From: Spirometra erinaceieuropaei
Taxonomy: Eukaryota > Platyhelminthes > Cestoda > Diphyllobothriidea > Diphyllobothriidae
DNA: 64,000 nucleotides
NCBI GenBank assembly: GCA_902702965.1
Contig: CACRXP010000012.1
Span: 2,457,830-2,521,829 of the forward strand
Direction: 5' to 3'
In this document: positions 1 through 10,200 of the stretch, in pieces
Layout of the letters: every line of letters begins with the position of its first letter
Position numbering within the stretch: position 1 is the stretch's first letter
Notes under the pieces: model-generated
Databases searched by the model: none
What the model was told of the DNA's origin: nothing
The model's input: only the letters and a program-made list of their open reading frames with translations
Made by a program: the position numbers and the translations under genes

Positions 1-485
1 GGCTGTGTGGAACATTATCAAAGGCCTTTTTGAAGTCAAAAATATAACATCTACTGGATAACCCTTGTCTGTGGCCGTTGGCCATCTCTCGGACAAGTAA
101 AGAACACTCGCTAGGCAGGAACGTCCTGGACGAAAGCCGTATTTGACATCAGACAGTCTTTTGTTTTTTTTCCAGGTATTCATCAGATGTCTTTTGATAA
201 TGAACTCCATTATTTTACACGAGAAACGAGTAAGACTGGCGGAACGATAATTTTCGCAGTCTGGTCGCGAAACTCCTTTATGTATCGGGGTGATGAATGC
301 GCACCTCTATTCTTCCGGGAATTCGCCTTCTTCCGATTACTTGAAATATGTCAGGCAGAGACTCACACAATTCATTAGCAAGTTCTCGAAGTAGCTGAGC
401 GTGGATTCCACATTTGCCAGATGTCACATCTAACAGCCCTGTAAGCTTTAAGAAGACTTCAATACCACAACTTTCATGCGTCACG
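1..485 (-). pseudogene. Non-LTR retrotransposon reverse transcriptase fragment
   Basis: Read on the minus strand, this is the N-terminal half of a CR1/L2-like reverse transcriptase, cut by the window edge. Around 485-280 the translation contains ACGIHAQLL-like text ending LLRELANELCESLPDIFQ, the conserved segment before RT motif 1. Further on (150-60) comes YGFRPGRSC and then, in another frame, FDFKKAFDNVPH, the usual motif containing the first catalytic aspartate. At least one frameshift separates these blocks and a stop follows the HHPDT segment, so it is not functional. Identity as an RT is secure; the clade is inferred from motif wording. Confidence 0.8.
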
Positions 486-609
486 CAAATATAATTTACA
501 CACAGATTCCTTTGCCAAATTTGCTATGAGATACATTATTCAGCACACTTTTGCCGGTAACCATAAAAGTACAGAGGGCTGAGATGATTTATATTAGTTC
601 CCTGTCTAA

Positions 610-1325
610 AGGCAAGCTGTCTCATGAGATGTTAACCGAAATTCTGAAATGCAGAGTTGTCATGCAAATTACGGTGTCGCATAGTGCAGGATATTCCAGT
701 CACGTCAAGATGCTGGTCTTGAAAAAAACTTTCTTATCATGAAATTTTTCCAGAATGCGAAATGTCCAAACGTATAGCATTGATCACCACGCTTATTAAT
801 GTTCCTCATATAGTGAACAACTCGACCCATATTTATGTCATCCTCTTAGTATCATACAGAAATGTATGATTTTGCTTACGCGAGAAGTATATTACTTGGA
901 GTTTGGAAACCCAAGACGCAAGCATAATGCCAGATCGGGTTCAGAATTATTCAGGGAGTGAAAAAGCTCCTTAAAGACAAAATGTACTTTTTCTTCAAGC
1001 ACAAAATTTAAATAAGACGCCATCTGCTACCAAATGAGTAAAACGAGAATGTTTTTGTGCATATTTCCTGTAAAATATATTTAAATTTACACAGGCAACG
1101 AAAATCAATGAGAAAGTACACACTCTGAAGTAGTGGCTCATACGGAATGTAATTCACGCAGGCGATCGATAGTAAGCTCGTTCGAAAGCCAGTATCCTGA
1201 CGTGAACGGAATATTTTGGCACTATGAGACATAGTTATTAACATGGCAGCTCTGCATGGTAATATTTTCGAATTAAAAACGCATTTCAGAATTTAGGTAA
1301 ACAATTCATGAGATAAGACATCTAT
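610..1325. repeat. Foldback (palindromic) repeat, copy 1
   Basis: The sequence from about 613 to 735 is the reverse complement of the outer part of 1325-970. Both arms open with CTCATGA..TGTT.ACC.AAATTCTGAAATGC and share the CATAGTG and CACGTCA blocks. The right arm is about 350 bp; the left arm is shortened. The right arm also matches the arms of the copies at 19.2 and 22.4 kb, which defines a family. No transposase is visible. Confidence 0.7.
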
Positions 1326-1794
1326 TATAAGTGTTTTTCATGGACACAGATTTTCCTACATGTTGTGAAATTCTAGCTACTGGTGGGTATACGTTTAGAG
1401 GTGGAGTGTATTCGTGGTAGCTCCCCAGTGATGGCCTCTCCTCACTGCTGAATCAAGAAAATACCTAGCTTTGCATTTACATTCAGAGAAGCGTTATACT
1501 ATTTTGACAAGACTGACAGCCTAATGTGTTCAGTCATCATGTGACAGTCCGACCGTCGAAAACGACGACGACGACGACCTCAACAGAGTGGATAGTGCAA
1601 CGGTTGATAATAGGAAAAACATGCGCGGCACTCTCAAGTAGCCTCCAGTAGACTGATTTACTACAAGTTGACGATTAATGTCTGTGGAAAATTAATGCCT
1701 GCAGCCCTTTCCTCCAGCCAACCGCCTTGCTTCGACATCAAGACAATATCAGGACGACCGGGAAGTGCACGCGTACCTCTGCATACGCCAGGCT
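1326..1794. other. Intergenic, no gene seen
   Basis: No convincing ORF or domain. It contains a short ACG trinucleotide run at 1562-1576. The 1620-1790 part reads like the left extension of the dispersed repeat that follows. Confidence 0.5.
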
Positions 1795-1990
1795 TTCATA
1801 AGATCGGCTCGGATCTCACATCAGTGAGAGTGCCATAGGGGCAATTGCAGCCTAGCTATCAGTCTTCTAATCACTCCGGAACACTCCCATGGTGTCCAAG
1901 TTATCTTGTCCGTTGATAACCTTCCAAGCCACGACTCCTAGCGCCGCCTGATAGGCTTAAACGTGCCAGATTTAGTATACTGAGGAGGTC
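1795..1990. repeat. Dispersed repeat module M1, copy 1
   Basis: Contains GAGTGCCATAGGGG, then AACCTTCCAAGCCACGACTCCTAGCG and a GTGCCAGATT segment. The same ordered blocks, diverged, recur at about 51685-51870 and 61650-61800, and part at 4070-4110. No coding content. Confidence 0.55.
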
Positions 1991-2019
1991 GTTAATTGGC
2001 TATTGGACAGATTCGTCAG

Positions 2020-2100
2020 TAGAATGTTATTAACGACAAAGACAAGGCAGGCAGGAATGGCCTTTTCTGGCTTATGAGCCACCGTCAGCCAGTCATACTC
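2020..2100 (-). repeat. tRNA-Arg-like SINE body fragment
   Basis: Reverse complement of the SINE body found just downstream (2262-2345) and at 57140-57225: TTATTA.CGACAAAGACAAGG, GAATGGCC and TCAGCCAGTCATAC. The tRNA head is missing. Confidence 0.65.
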
Positions 2101-2101
2101 A

Positions 2102-2450
2102 GTGAGTGAGTTCCGTAAGAACGGTCGATGAGCGCCCCTCTACCATTGGGTATTCCCGACCGAAACCGACAAGGCAACGGACCGCTGCTCCAATGGTTAG
2201 GGGCGTTGGACTTCTAACTAACAGTTCGCGAGTTCGAGCTCCAGGTGTTCCACACTCCGAGATTGGGTACGACTGGCTGATGACCGTTAGTGAGCCGGAA
2301 ATGTTCATTCCAGTCTCCCTTGCCTCTGTCAGTGATGTTATTCTGCCTCTATTATGCGCTGCGGTGCGGCTGCCGGTTGGGCCTGAGAGAGAGAGAGAGC
2401 CCGTAAGGCACAACGGAACGAGTGAGTTCCGTAAGAACGATCGGTGAGCG
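2102..2450 (+). repeat. tRNA-Arg(TCT)-like SINE, copy 1
   Basis: A tRNA-like head runs from about 2180 to 2250, with an A-box-like CAATGGTTAG, an anticodon arm reading GGACTTCTAAC (TCT in the loop) and a B-box-like GCGAGTTCGAGCTCC. A body with CTGGCTGATGACCG and CCAGTCTCCCTTG follows. The block GAGTTCCGTAAGAACG plus a TGAGCGC tail occurs both before the head (2108-2136) and after the body (2421-2450), so the element is flanked by direct copies of its own 3' module. The copies at 57055 and 51320 support one family. Confidence 0.7.
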
Positions 2451-3290
2451 CTTTACCAGATTCCCCAGTTTCGACTTTAAAAAAACAATCCAAGTCGGTT
2501 CATAAACATTTTTTGGTCTCATAAATGCAACATACGTTTCAGCTGATTCTATTCTTGAGGAAACCAGTAGTGCCGCTTGCTAATATCCACTTCTTATTGT
2601 TAGGACCGCACCTCTGAAAAAATGCTAACGAAGATGGAATATTCAGTTTAGTGGATCACAAGTGCTTGAAAGTCTCGTCAGGTTCTGACAAAACGTTGTC
2701 CATGATGAAAACTATAGAGGCATTTTAAATGGAGTATTGCTGGCGGAAGAGAAATCTACATATAATCGGCGAGTATTATTTCAAAACTAACTGGTAGGAG
2801 ACTTGCTGAAGCTTTATTTAGACATGTTTGTCCACGAGGCTATTTTCATAATGCCACTTAGAGTTTGCCAAAAAGAAGTCACAGTTCAGATATCTCTCAT
2901 TGTAGAGTCACGTAATATCGCCAAATACACGTTCACTTCCTATCCGTTGCCTTTGCAGAATCCTTAGCATGTTGCTGACAAGCAAAAACGTAATAAGTGC
3001 CCCCTGCAACCTACCTCGGGACTGGCATTTTCTGCATTCTCCTGGACTGAAAATTGAACAATCATAAAATACTAAGAATAACTTTTAAACAGATATCTCG
3101 TAAATAAACACCTTCTACACAGACAATAGTGTCTTCTTCTCTTCAAAGACAGCAACTGGTTTGACAGACGGGAACCAGTCTGCGAGGTTTTTAATCTTTT
3201 GAGCAAAGTTTGATGACGAACGTGGCTGTAATTAAAGGTGAGACAGTACAAGGACAGATTATGGTTGTTTTAGTTCCCACCATTCGATTA
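2451..3290. other. Intergenic, no gene seen
   Basis: AT-rich sequence without an ORF over about 60 codons that resembles a known domain. No repeat match noticed inside the window. Confidence 0.5.
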
Positions 3291-3351
3291 TTCATAGGTA
3301 TTTTGACAGATTTTGAATAATTCCTGTTGACCCAACTGTGAAAACCTCGGC

Positions 3352-3430
3352 GCCTCGGTGGGATTCGAACCCACGCAGTAAGGAGAAGGCTTTAGTACAG
3401 CCCACGCTCTAACCACTTGAGCTACGAGGC
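3352..3430 (-). repeat. tRNA-like head of a SINE (minus copy)
   Basis: Seventy-nine nucleotides with a perfect 6-bp acceptor (GCCTCG/CGAGGC), a D arm with the A-box-like TAGCTCAAGTGGTTAGAGC and a T arm GTGGGTTCGAATCCCAC. The anticodon arm pairs as GGGCT/AGCCT around GTACTAA, which would put ACT at the anticodon, not a standard eukaryotic tRNA anticodon. Together with the copies at 3657 and 27.9 kb and the shared flanks, this fits a tRNA-derived repeat better than a working tRNA. Confidence 0.65.
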
Positions 3431-3656
3431 CACGCCGGACGACGCGAGTTTAATCGCATTTTTGTCAAGTTTACCCGCCCAACCTACTGCAACGTCTGGA
3501 ATCCACCAAATTGGATACAGTAACTTGGCTGCCCAAGCAGGATTTCCTAAGTACTTCACCTCGAATCCACCAAATGACTACCAGGCTCACGTAATTCATA
3601 GGTATTTTGGCAGATTTTGAATAATTCTTGTGATTAAACTCGAGTCGTCCGGCGGG
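3431..3656. repeat. SINE body between inverted tRNA-like heads
   Basis: Contains CCTACTGCAACGTCTGGAAT, GGCTGCCCAAGCAGGATTTC and ACTACCAGGCTCAC blocks, which recur beside the third tRNA-like head at 27899-28110. Its two edges (3427-3445 and 3637-3655) are inverted copies of each other (AAACTCG.GTCGTCCGGC). The block CATAGGTATTTTG.CAG at 3597 repeats the one at 3294 in direct orientation. Confidence 0.6.
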
Positions 3657-3735
3657 GCCTCGTAGCTCATGTGGTTAGAGCGTTGGCTGTACTAAAGCCT
3701 TCTCCTTACTGCGTGGGTTCGAATCCCACCGAGGC
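3657..3735 (+). repeat. tRNA-like head of a SINE (plus copy)
   Basis: Nearly identical to the minus copy at 3352-3430 (same 79-nt length, same acceptor, T arm and ACT-like loop) but in opposite orientation. It is followed by GCCGAGTTTTTCACAGTTGG, the same 3' flank as the minus copy. The two heads form an inverted pair about 225 bp apart. Confidence 0.65.
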
Positions 3736-3779
3736 GCCGAGTTTTTCACAGTTGGGTCAACGGGAATTTGATTATTCGT

Positions 3780-6230
3780 TGGTATGCATCCTCATGATTT
3801 ACAGTCAGTTGATGCCGACAGTCTGATAGGCGCCAGCGATGACATTCACATGATATACGCCCAACTGTGGTGTCTTGTGCGTAAATTAGTTAATGCGGAC
3901 TTGCAGGCAATCTACCTCACAGTGAGCGTGGGTGTGAAGGCCAAATAATCTAAACAGTCCACCTAGTCCTGTTACACATACGACCAGTCCTACTACACTT
4001 GTACCAAGCTACGTTCACATTGGCGTTTCGGAGCTCACTTAAAGTGGAGTTCTCTAAAGTCGGCATTAAGAAAGAGCCAGCGCAGCCTGACTCTCAGCTT
4101 TGAAAGAAGAACTGTTACCTTCTGCATGTTGGGGGCAGTGCGGACAGACGGGGAGCGTACGTCGGGACTCCGGACCGTGGTTCGTCGGCCACAGTACGAT
4201 AGATTCGACTGGGCAGATAACTGATTCAAAGGTATGGTCGGAATAGGGAGAGGATAGAAATGAGTCCACACTGCTGTCCGGAGGGATGATGATGGTTATA
4301 GTAGTCAAAATGGCTGTGGTCTCCGTAAGAGTGATGCTAGTCGTCTCAGTGGTGGTGGTGGTGGTGGTGGTGGTGGTGGTGGTGGTGGTGTGATATTACT
4401 CGCGTCATTGATGGTAGTTTTGGTGGCGACGGCGGGTGTGATGGTAATAGTAGTAGTAGTAGTGCTGTTTTGTGAAGTGGGATGCCGGGTGGTCATTTTG
4501 ACCTCGCGTGCGCCCTGAATGTCAGTTGATAATGTGGGCATAATGAAATGGGTTTGGTGCTCCCGTCGTTGGTCCGAGATGCGTGCGTATGGCGAGTCCC
4601 TCTTTTGACCCTGGTTTCTAATGTTCGGTTGACTTCAAATATAATTGCTTTAGAATTTCGGTAGTGCCGCACGCCTGTAAATTTTATCGGACACCTTACA
4701 CGACCTTATGATTTATTTAAATGACTTTGAATTAGATCTTCAGAGAGTCCTTGTACGGAATTTTTTATCCTCCTTGTCTGAAACCCTCGGCACTGAACGT
4801 CGACATAAAATATCGCTTGAACAGATGCTGGTCCTCCATTCTTAAGGCATTATCCCTTCAACGCAGTTGCATAAGCCTCAGCGTGACATAGCTACCGAGA
4901 GCGGCGATCGCTTTCCGGACCTCACTGTCTGGGATCCGTCCCCGCCAAATTTAACTTTAGTGTTCTCCAAGGGCAGCAGAGCTGAAAGTGGTTTATTTGT
5001 CGCATTTTCCATTCATAAGCTGGTACTGTCTCCACCTTATGCAGGAGCATATTTATGACGACAACTTCTGTATCCTCATTTCTGTGTTTTATGAGGAGGC
5101 CAAACCCTCTAATCAAAAGATGCATTTTTTTCGAGTATGAAACTTGAAGAGGTGATTACCTTATGCCACATGAGTACAAGAAAAACATGGATGTTGCCAA
5201 ACGAAGCGAATATGCGAATACATATGCTCTTTCTTCGTAAAATGGGCTTGAATTTAGAAGGGCATGGATAATCAATGGACAATTTTCATGCTTATTAAGT
5301 GGCCATTTTTTACCGAATATGGATCTCGCACTCAGCCGAGAAGTACATTTTAAACAGCCTCGCATCGTGTCTGAAATAGCATGAGATTATACTGCGCGAT
5401 ATCTACAGCGCCATGCGATTAATCCTTCGAGATCGAAATTGCATTTCAGAATTTTCGTCGAAATTCCATGGAATCGCTCACCGACCGTATTTCTTTGGAC
5501 ATTTTTAGGGCAGCCTTCGTTGCTGCCTTCCTGCGTAGGACGGCTAATGCACCCCCTAGCTGGGACTGGTCATCCCTGGCTGCTGCCGAATTCCACTCAC
5601 AACTTCAATTTTGTGCAAGGGCAACTAGAATTCGCCTGGACCGCCTCAGAGATTGCATGTCGGCCTCTACGAGGGTCTTTTTCGCTCGAGAAAGGATGGG
5701 AATAAATTCAGGAAACACTGAATGTGAAGATATGCACACACACACACGCTCGCTATTTTAATCCGCCAATCAGGGACGGTTATCGGGTAGTTGCCGCTCT
5801 CGACCTAGCACCGTTACCCACCTGGATGCGTCGAGAGAGGACGCCAACTCAAAGCCTGGCTCTACGCCGTCTATCACGATATGGAAGAGGTTCTCCGACC
5901 TTTAGTATTTGGTCTCCCTAGTTGGCAAATAGAGTGGGTTGAGCTGTCCAGATCTGCTGCTGTGGATCATCACGCGTGGAGAAGTTCGTTCCGTGACGTC
6001 GTCGAGGCCGGTTGCATCGGACATGACCGCAGCCGTACAAAATATTTTTATAAAAGTGCGGGAGCTGTGACCGTCTTGTTATGCACGGCCTCATGTAGTC
6101 ATAGGTCAGAGCTGGGTGAGAAGCCTTAGAGGTATCCACCAGGTTCACTAACACATTTGGCGGAAACCGCTAGTGAGACACAGGGAAAGAAAGCCTCCGC
6201 AAATAGGTGGCTCCATGCTAAATTCCAGAG
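3780..6230. other. Intergenic with simple repeats, no gene seen
   Basis: No recognisable coding sequence. Overlapping ORFs at 5439-5761 and 5881-6154 resemble no family I know. A CA-dinucleotide stretch lies at 5735-5747. Confidence 0.5.
4351..4390. repeat. (GGT)n microsatellite
   Basis: An uninterrupted GGT run of about 13 units. It creates a spurious poly-proline reading frame on the minus strand. Confidence 0.95.
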
Positions 6231-6242
6231 AGTGTACCTATT

Positions 6243-6285
6243 TCTGCGTCATAACCCTAACTTGAGCCTAAACCCTAATCCCTCC
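6243..6285 (+). repeat. Degenerate telomere-like CCCTAA tract
   Basis: Contains ATAACCCTAACTTG and AAACCCTAATCCC, imperfect CCCTAA units in the same orientation as the tracts near 7.2, 12.5 and 59.05 kb. Confidence 0.5.
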
Positions 6286-6300
6286 GGACTTATGCTCAAG

Positions 6301-6715
6301 GGTAGGATCCCTGTTGGTAGCCCTCCCGGTACTGAAATCGCCCGGCTCCCTATCTTACGGGATCGGTGGTAATGGGGGATATACAGGTGGGGCACTTGTG
6401 TGCAGGTGTCAATGAGGTTTATAGTGTATGCCCCGAATTGATGCCCCTGCTAAAGTCGTAGCCAAAATTAAATATGGCGAAAAATGAAAGAAAGATATAA
6501 AAACGAACGTGGATACTGAGTACGGTCTGCGGAATGAATGCATCCTAGCTCCAGATTGGGTTGGGCGTTCCTGATTTTCCGAAAATAATAATTTATTGTC
6601 AGTAAGGTCACATGTATGCTAGAAACTGAGGCAGTAGTTGTGTGCTAGACGCGAATGTTGTAGTAAGCAATGTGTAGAACAATTAGGCGGGAGGGCTACC
6701 AACAGGGATCCTACC
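6301..6715. repeat. Perfect 28-bp inverted repeat, arms 6301-6328 and 6688-6715
   Basis: The 28 bases from GGTAGGATCC to CCTCCCG at 6301 are exactly the reverse complement of 6688-6715. Similarity stops sharply on both sides. The 359-bp interior has no coding signal. Confidence 0.85.
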
Positions 6716-7031
6716 AGCTCCTCAGGTACCACGGACAGAGGTTTCTAGTCCCATGTCCTCTCCCAGCGACGACGCCGATCGTGTGTGGTAATCGCCTGCA
6801 ATATGTATGCGCCAGGGTATCTTCTGTCGAGGAAAGTTGTACAACGTACATTCAACAGCAACGACAAACCCGGACTGGTTGTACAACTGCAGCTTAGATC
6901 TCAGTTACGGCACTTACGCACACGCTTACCGGTAGCACCTCATGCTGCTGCCTGCATCCTAAGGCCTTAGGATACAATTAGGAGACAGAAGCACAACCCG
7001 CTGACACCCTTTACAAGTCCCTTCGACGGTC

Positions 7032-7291
7032 AGATTCGTTATATAGCCGCACCTGAGGCAAACAAACCCCAGCCACGGGACCGGCGGTAATAGGGAGTTT
7101 TTATAGATGGGGCCAGGGAACGCACAGGCGACGAGGGCAAGCAGCTGTATGCAAAAGAAAAGTTATTGAGAATGCGCGGTTGTACTTTGAGTGGTTGAGA
7201 AATAGTTGTCCTAACCCTAACCCTTAACCGCAGCCCTAAACCCCAACCTAACAGTATTGTGTCCATCAGGCGAGGCTACGTAACCACATCT
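7032..7291. mobile_element. MITE-like element with telomere-like core, copy 1
   Basis: Imperfect terminal inverted repeats (7032-7055 and 7267-7291, AGAT..GGTTA..TAGCC..CCTG) bound about 260 bp. Inside are CAAACCCCAGCCA, GAATGCGCGGTT and CAGTATTGTGTCC blocks, shared in order with the copy at 12335, plus CCCTAA-like units at 7207-7250. No transposase ORF, so non-autonomous if mobile. Confidence 0.65.
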
Positions 7292-7299
7292 TACCCCCT

Positions 7300-10200
7300 C
7301 CCCGAATTCATAACCCAGGCTGTAATTCATCCCTCTTAGACGGCATGGTCATGCATCCCTTCATACCCTCTGTTCCCCTTCCCATAAAACTTGTCGCTGA
7401 TTGATTCCCACCTCTAACTGTCTCATCGTAACATATGTTACTGTGGAGACCTGGCGGCGAATGGTCAAAAATGTACGTCGGATGACCATGGCCTCTCCAA
7501 CGTACTCACCTGTATTGGATTACATGTGCACTCATGCATTCAGTCCTATTCAGAGGTGTTCTCTTTTATTCCTCGCACCCTATACACATGAACTCGACAA
7601 CTCGTGCTTCCCTTCTTGGTTATTTTACCATCAGGTTTGCATCTGTGCTGCCTTCTAGACTGCGTCCACTGAAAGTTCATAGAGCGCAGTGGCAGTCTGC
7701 TCTTGGACGCTTTACTAAAGCTCTACCATTTAGAAGGTATCCCCCCGGGGGGGGGGGACTTTTTCCGGCCTCTATCCTACAAATGTGTCCCCGCCCGCAA
7801 TAACCACTGACGCGGTACTCTCTAGCTGCTCGCTTAACTGGAGCTAACTGCTCCGTGTCGCCTGCACCACAGCAGACAGGCGCGCGATAGTTTATTTTTT
7901 ATTTGCTCACAAAAATCCAACTTTTCAAGCTGGCCGTTCATTTTTCTTATTGGTCGTCGCTCTGGAGGTATGCGAAGATGAAGGTGGCCAAAAACCCCCT
8001 ATTAAAAAACGAAGTATGGACCTCTGTCGCCTTTTCGGTCCTGCCGCTTTCAGGGCTAACGTAAATTGGATCCCACTTTTGACGCCTATAGCTAGGATCT
8101 AGGAGGCCCAAAGAAATCAGCATGTCAAGAATGAACGACAAAGCAAGTGTAGGTTACGTTGAACATCCGGGGTGACTCAGACATTTGGGAAATTTTGCGT
8201 TGACGTATCCGGCAAGGGTGACCTCTGATTGCGGAATATATCCTCTATACAAATATGCAATAAAATGATGGAGTTGTAAGAAGATAAACGGAAGTAGGAG
8301 GGTGAAGTCGAACTTGTCAAGAGCTTACAGAAACTAAGCAGAAAGAATTCGAAAGACGTTGCAAGGCCCCTTGAAGTGAGTCTCTTCACCTTGTCAAACT
8401 CGTTGGCTTGCTTTCCGACCTTTGAGAATTCACGGCAAAAATTCACCTCGTCCCTTCTGGGGTGGGACCTGACTCCGCAAAAAAACTGCAATCGAACTTT
8501 TCTGTCCGAAAAACAGAACGCCCACGGAGCGATCGCCGGTAGCCTGCGCGCCACTGGGCTTCAGTGCCAACCAATCCAAGCGCAGATCGTGTTTGGACAC
8601 ACTGGCCGGACGCGCAGTAACTTTCAGTCCACGTTATTGCGCAGCTTTCCTACTGTTACCTTGAATTCAACCATTTCAGAGACGGGCGAATTTCGGAACA
8701 TTTTTTACGGCGTTAGCGCGTGCAAGGTCTCAATGGGTAGTCAATGATCACGCGTTAGCAAACACCTTAGTAACTCAGACACAGTGACTACCGGCGTGCA
8801 CTTTAACCCAACAGTTGTATCACGTTTTAATAAGTTTTCTATTGCCATGAGTAAGGCGCCGTTTAAGACAGACGAAGGTAAAAAAATATTTTTCGCATTC
8901 TTGCAGACAGTTCTGTAGTATTTTTCAAGCATACCGATAAACACTTGCATCTGTGTTCAAAGTGCACGGTTTCAGACACCTTGAGCTCCATCATAACATA
9001 AGCATCTATTTTCACCGCGAAATTTATTATCATTTTCCTTAAATAAATCGAAATAATTTCAGTATACGGAAGTGAGATCTTTGTCAAATCTCCTTGATAA
9101 CGAGTTAACTTATTCAGAGACCGTAATTGTAAGGTTGCGTCATTCCGAGGCCCTAAATGGCCTACCAGGTGTCTTAGGTCGATAATTTACTGCAAAAAGT
9201 TAAATTAAGATAAAGTGCAAATTTGAATAACGCCATGTAAATAGCTTTTTTAATGACAAATGTACTCTTAGGGGGATCAAAGCTGGATCGTCGTTGCTGG
9301 CTTAGCCCTTCAATATTTTCCAGCATAAGAAACTTTGTTTAAATTGGCAAAGTTGAGAGATCCGTGTTGATGATTTGAAGAAGAAGAAGAAGAAGAAGAT
9401 GGGCCCCTATCTCAGTGCGATGGCGTTCACACATACACCCTGAGCATTAAACAATATTGATCATTCTGATCAATAAATCTTTCGGCAGGCATCCCTTGTA
9501 AAACACAGCAAATTAAACTATCGAAACATCAAATGGCCAGCACTGTTGTTCCCCAGAACTCGCCTACCAGCTCGAAGCTCAAAAATAAATGGGCATTGGT
9601 GAGAAAGACAGTCATCCGTCGGCCATAGCATTCGAAGTTAGCCCTCGAGCTGACGATCTGCCTGGAGCAAGTGAAGCCGCAATGGGGTCGCGTTCGTCGA
9701 TTTGAGCCAATTAGAGGAGGGGCTACCTGAGGTCCGTCTCTTTCTGAAACTCCGACGCTGGACCGTTGAGGGTCGTCGCGTAGCGATAGACAGTCAATGG
9801 CAGAAAACATACTCTGCACTTCATAATAGAAAACTGGAGTGGTTAGTGTTACCTTCCCGTCTCCTGCTAACCAGTCACAACCAATCCAAGCCGTGGAAGG
9901 CCTGTAGCATCAGTGTGTCTGATGATGGATCATTGGCCAAAGGTGGCCCTTCCGCCTTTCCTGTCTTTTATAGTAATAATTCTCGATGTAAATTAGGTTT
10001 ATTTAGGAAGGGGGGCGGAGTATTTCAAGCATAAACTTTTATAAGTTGCATTTTGTTTGGGTGCCCCATCAGTAAGACACGGGATTGGGAACTCTCTCCG
10101 TAGTACATGTGGTTTTGCGCCAAATTACAAAGATATTAGAGTCAAGGCTGTTTTTTGGATAAGGGTGAGGATACGGGAATGAATGTATTTTCTGCAGTTT

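Noticed and set aside
3352..3430. Functional tRNA gene
   Set aside because: Non-standard ACT anticodon, shifted anticodon stem, an inverted near-identical copy and a third copy embedded in the same repeat body point to a SINE head.
4305..4541. Poly-proline/poly-threonine protein frame on the minus strand
   Set aside because: It is the translation of the (GGT)n microsatellite and an adjoining TAG/GTA-rich stretch; no conserved sequence around it.
5439..5761. Host gene at 5.44-5.76 kb (two overlapping plus-strand frames)
   Set aside because: Both frames look equally plausible, neither has a known motif, and no initiator context or splice pattern supports one.
8177..8747. Overlapping 120-codon ORFs on both strands
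   Set aside because: No recognisable domain, no splice context and no repeat copy; opposite-strand overlap is typical of chance frames.
9919..9928. CTGATGATGG, as in the PLE hammerhead
   Set aside because: No GAAAC-GTC partner downstream and no PLE coding nearby.
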